Assembly (NCBI GenBank): GCA_902495265.1
Contig: CABUWR010000005.1
Span: 1 to 15,649 of the forward strand
Direction of reading: 5' to 3'
Source of the DNA: an uncultured Collinsella sp.
GTDB taxonomy: Bacteria > Actinomycetota > Coriobacteriia > Coriobacteriales > Coriobacteriaceae
Length of the DNA stretch: 15,649 nucleotides
Shown here: positions 14,723-15,649 of the stretch, one piece after another
How the letters are laid out: every line of letters begins with the position of its first letter
Numbering within the stretch: position 1 is the stretch's first letter
The notes under the pieces: generated by a model
What the model was told of the DNA's origin: nothing
What the model saw: the letters and a program-made list of their open reading frames with translations, nothing else
Database searches by the model: none
Translations under genes and position numbers: made by a program

Positions 14723-14750
14723 GTGTTACGAATCTGACAATGCGTAACAC
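14723..14750. promoter_or_regulatory. Candidate NikR-type operator of cbiM
   Basis: GTGTTAC (14723-14729) and GTAACAC (14744-14750) are perfect inverted half-sites separated by 14 nt; the match extends one more base inward on each side (G14730/C14743). As I recall, GTGTTAC-N13/14-GTAACAC is the site proposed for the nickel repressor NikR in Desulfovibrio. It begins 10 nt after the -10, at about +4, where a bound repressor would block transcription. The leader is too short for a cobalamin riboswitch. The same bases could also fold as an RNA hairpin, so protein binding is inferred. Confidence 0.65.
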
Positions 14751-14807
14751 TGACAAGGTGATTTAAGCGGCGTTGCAATTCTGTGCGCCGACAACCGGGA
14801 GGCGTAC

Positions 14808-15649
14808 ATGCACATTCCAGATAATTATCTGTCTCCGCAGACCGATGCTGTCATGGCGGTGGCAATGGTGCCCGTTTGGGTCCACTGCATCAAGAAGGTG
14901 CGCGCCACGCTCGATCGCGAGCACATGGCTTTCCTGGGCATCTGCGCCGCTTTTTCCTTCTTGCTCATGATGTTTAACGTTCCGCTGCCCGGCGGCACCA
15001 CAGGCCACGCCGTCGGCGGCGCACTCATCGCGCTGCTGCTGGGCCCCGAGGCCGCGGCTATCGCTGTCTCGGTCGCGCTGGCGCTGCAGGCGCTGCTGTT
15101 TGGCGACGGCGGCATCCTGTCCTTTGGCGCCAACTGCTTTAACATGGCCTTCGTGCTGCCGTTTGTTGCCGCCATGGTATTCTGCGCGCTCAACAGCCGC
15201 CTGCACGACAAGAGCTGGGGCACCTCGGTTTCTGCCATCGTGAGCGGCTGGGTTGGCTTGTGCGTGGCTGCCCTGTGCGCTGCCATCGAGTTTGGCATTC
15301 AGCCGATGCTCTTCACCAACGCCTCGGGTGCTCCGCTGTACTGCCCCTTCCCGCTGTCTGTTTCCATTCCGGCCATGCTGATCCCGCATATGCTGGTAGC
15401 CGGTGTCGTCGAGGGCGTGGCGACGGCCGCAATCTACGGTTTCATTAAGAAGACGGCGCCGAGCGTTATCGTCGGGCCCGAGGCCGTCGACGGCCAGCTT
15501 GCTGCCGAGGGCGCTGCTGCCAAGAAGACCTCGCTGGTTCCCACGCTCATCCTGGTCGCTGTGCTCGTGGTGGCTACGCCGCTGGGTTTGCTTGCTACCG
15601 GTGACGCCTGGGGTGAGTGGAACGCCGAGGGCGCTGCAACTGCCGTCCA
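14808..15649 (+). CDS. cbiM: CbiM/NikM-type nickel/cobalt ECF transporter subunit (partial at 3' end)
   Basis: The first 280 complete residues of the substrate-specific membrane component of an energy-coupling factor transporter for Ni2+ or Co2+. The N-terminus MHIP supplies the metal ligands (free amine and His2) typical of the family, and His67 in TTGHAVGG is the next conserved ligand. LFGDGGILSFGANCFNMAF (98-116) is the core CbiM signature. Six or seven membrane helices span 1-215. After a polar linker (215-240) another helix starts and runs into TPLGLLATGDAWGEW, the pattern of the CbiN-like/PDGLE extension, so this is probably an M-N fusion. GGGAGG at 14797-14802 is 5 nt from the ATG. The partner CbiQ and ATPase genes should lie past the window edge. 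The NikR-like operator upstream argues for nickel; cobalt remains possible. Confidence 0.93.
   Translation, partial: MHIPDNYLSPQTDAVMAVAMVPVWVHCIKKVRATLDREHMAFLGICAAFSFLLMMFNVPLPGGTTGHAVGGALIALLLGPEAAAIAVSVALALQALLFGDGGILSFGANCFNMAFVLPFVAAMVFCALNSRLHDKSWGTSVSAIVSGWVGLCVAALCAAIEFGIQPMLFTNASGAPLYCPFPLSVSIPAMLIPHMLVAGVVEGVATAAIYGFIKKTAPSVIVGPEAVDGQLAAEGAAAKKTSLVPTLILVAVLVVATPLGLLATGDAWGEWNAEGAATAV

Noticed and set aside
14723..14750. NiCo or cobalamin riboswitch in the cbiM leader
   Set aside because: The leader is only about 90 nt and lacks the cobalamin box and the conserved GNCAGNCCGN-like NiCo core; the only signal is the perfect palindrome.
12058..14778. A 906-codon open frame on the minus strand opposite pheT
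   Set aside because: It mirrors pheT codons; the open frame comes from strong GC bias at third positions, the translation is low-complexity (Ala/His/Asp/Val-rich), and pheT is unmistakable.

Overview
The window looks like the chromosome of a high-GC gut actinobacterium of the class Coriobacteriia, most like Collinsella. This rests on the codon bias, the style of the DUF4012 membrane protein, the T-box-controlled pheST pair and the intergenic palindromes. It is an inference from pattern recognition, not a database match.

Region 1 (1-3390) is accessory in character and visibly less GC-rich than the rest. It holds the end of a winged-helix protein, an unrecognised 163-aa protein on the minus strand, an HNH endonuclease whose N-terminal domain may sense DNA, a tiny two-CxxC zinc-ribbon protein, and a minus-strand protein with a DUF5710 domain plus two CxxC pairs. 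The block ends at a tRNA-Val(GAC) gene, a common edge of integrated DNA, although no second attachment-site copy was found.

Region 2 (3389-8770) is ordinary chromosome. The tRNA-Val gene has its own promoter and intrinsic terminator. It is followed by an EamA-family exporter and a two-gene unit of a large DUF4012 envelope protein and phosphoglucosamine mutase GlmM, which makes the precursor of UDP-GlcNAc. The glmM end carries a nested inverted repeat and a strong terminator shared with the convergent gene.

Region 3 (8787-14704) holds a minus-strand M32 zinc carboxypeptidase and, divergently, the phenylalanyl-tRNA synthetase genes pheS and pheT. A complete transcriptional T-box leader (Phe specifier, T-box bulge, terminator) controls them. 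A large palindrome sits between pheS and pheT, and a strong terminator follows pheT.

Region 4 (14684-15649) starts a nickel/cobalt ECF transporter locus with a CbiM-type gene that runs off the window. Its promoter is nested in the pheT terminator. Just downstream of the -10 lies a perfect palindrome, GTGTTAC-N14-GTAACAC, which as I recall is the form reported for NikR sites in Desulfovibrio. This is the most informative regulatory signal in the window and points to nickel-responsive control.

No mobile element, CRISPR array or phage module was seen. No clearly new multi-gene system can be claimed. The best leads are the NikR-type operator, the HNH-centred accessory block and the chromosomal palindromes.
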